Shown: positions 61,245 through 61,795 of the stretch, in pieces
How positions within the stretch are numbered: position 1 is the first letter of the stretch
Layout of the letters: each line of letters starts with the position of its first letter
Origin: Caldilineaceae bacterium
GTDB taxonomy: Bacteria > Chloroflexota > Anaerolineae > Caldilineales > Caldilineaceae
Reading direction: 5' to 3'
DNA length: 61,795 bases
Assembly (NCBI GenBank): GCA_014879855.1
Contig: JACSRH010000111.1
Span: forward strand, 1 to 61,795
Notes under the pieces: generated by a model
Told to the model about the DNA's origin: nothing
The model's database searches: none
Seen by the model: the letters and a program-made list of their open reading frames with translations, nothing else
Position numbers and translations under genes: made by a program

Positions 61245-61795
61245 TGATGCGTCGTTTTGCCGCGTGGCTTAAGCAAGTGTTCCAGGCAGACGCGGCATCT
61301 GTCACTTCGGCGTCCGTCACTCAAATGGCGCGCGCGTCCTCGGCGCAGTTCGAGATTCCGGTGTTGCTCGTCCATTATTTCCCCACCAAAGGCAACCTTA
61401 TTGACCGCAACGTCACTGGCGATGTCGGTGATTCGCTGGACGCGCTTCGCACCCACACACAGGCAACGACCGCCGCCGTGATCGAGGCGCTGGAGCAAGG
61501 CAGCCGCTTTCGCGCTTACAAGCATCCTGACGCCGCGCCCAGCCTGCACTTCACCGTGGTGGAGAGCCTCGAGTTCTTGGAGCCGCTGCCCACCTGGCGC
61601 AAGCCAGGCCATCGCGTGCCAATGACAGATTATCGCGCCATCATGGAGCGCATCGACGCGCGGCGGTGGGTGACGGATCATGGCGTCAAGGAGATCTGGA
61701 TCTGGGGCTATCACGGCGGCATGATTGACCTGTGGGAGTCGAACATGGCAGGGCCGTGGGGCGACATCAGCAACAGCGACCGCGACCCGCACGAT
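61243..61795 (+). CDS. Truncated unknown protein at the right edge
   Basis: An ATG at 61243 or 61246, overlapping or abutting the previous stop (TGATGATG), opens a frame that runs to the end of the window (at least 183 residues). It begins MMRRFAAWLKQVFQADAAS and continues with EIPVLLVHYFPTKGNLIDRN and a later block WIWGYHGGMIDLWESNMAG, PWGDISNSDRD. The motif-rich late block suggests a conserved catalytic or binding site, but I do not recognise the family. No signal peptide is obvious, although a short hydrophobic start is possible. Confidence 0.75.

Overview
This 61.8 kb GC-rich stretch looks like chromosome of a Chloroflexota bacterium, probably Caldilineae or Anaerolineae. The lineage is an inference from gene content: a SARP–nSTAND–WD40 giant protein, a delta-60 repeat surface protein, secreted proteins ending near a short Leu-Pro motif, GC-rich codon use, many TG/TATAAT-type -10 boxes very close to start codons, and carbohydrate and branched-chain-type ABC systems. 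No rRNA, tRNA, CRISPR array, insertion sequence or prophage gene was seen.

Layout. 1-1250: a 174-base inverted repeat exactly at the left edge, a dodecin, and empty sequence. 1249-8800: a GNAT acetyltransferase, then a four-protein DNA repair set (MBL-fold exonuclease, ATP-dependent ligase, Lhr-type helicase, metallophosphoesterase), split before its last gene by a DUF433/DUF5615 toxin-antitoxin-like pair with its own promoter. 8.9-11.4 kb: two tandem ATP-grasp paralogues. 11.7-16.7 kb: a 14-repeat delta-60 secreted protein and a von Willebrand A lipoprotein flanked by related palindromic repeats. 16.9-21.2 kb (minus): a run of small stress or metabolism genes (DinB, GyrI-like, two VOC proteins, a BNR-repeat protein, a MoaD/ThiS-like protein) behind a near-consensus promoter. 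21.2-25 kb (minus): a small P-loop kinase, a divergent chorismate synthase and a secreted DNRLRE/Fn3-type protein. 25.2-32.2 kb: uvrC with an in-frame 15-bp repeat array, overlapped by a three-cNMP-domain/two-bPH2 membrane protein, then a phosphoesterase, NAD kinase and a zinc-finger membrane protein.

32.4-38.3 kb holds an amidohydrolase, a sugar-type ABC transporter (binding protein and two permeases, no ATPase) and an argininosuccinate-lyase-like enzyme, probably one catabolic unit. 38.3-46.2 kb holds a six-gene minus operon livH-livM-livG-phyH-livF-GH42 divergent from its binding protein, so uptake, an Fe/2-oxoglutarate oxygenase and a beta-galactosidase are made together. 46.4-51.4 kb carries the 1.5-kilo-residue SARP–nSTAND1–TM–WD40 protein, with three 11-bp-phased direct repeats upstream that look like a SARP operator. 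51.6-61.8 kb carries LLM oxidoreductase, RidA, a WS/DGAT acyltransferase, an MFS transporter, an M20 amidohydrolase, Hsp20, a DUF1624 membrane protein, a second DinB protein, a FAD–[2Fe-2S] fusion of the xanthine dehydrogenase family and a truncated unknown gene at the right edge.

Several obvious reading-frame starts are too far upstream. Starts given here were moved to sites with a ribosome binding site, a coupled stop/start, or a domain-appropriate N-terminus, and this is stated where done. All identifications were made by reading; no database search was run.
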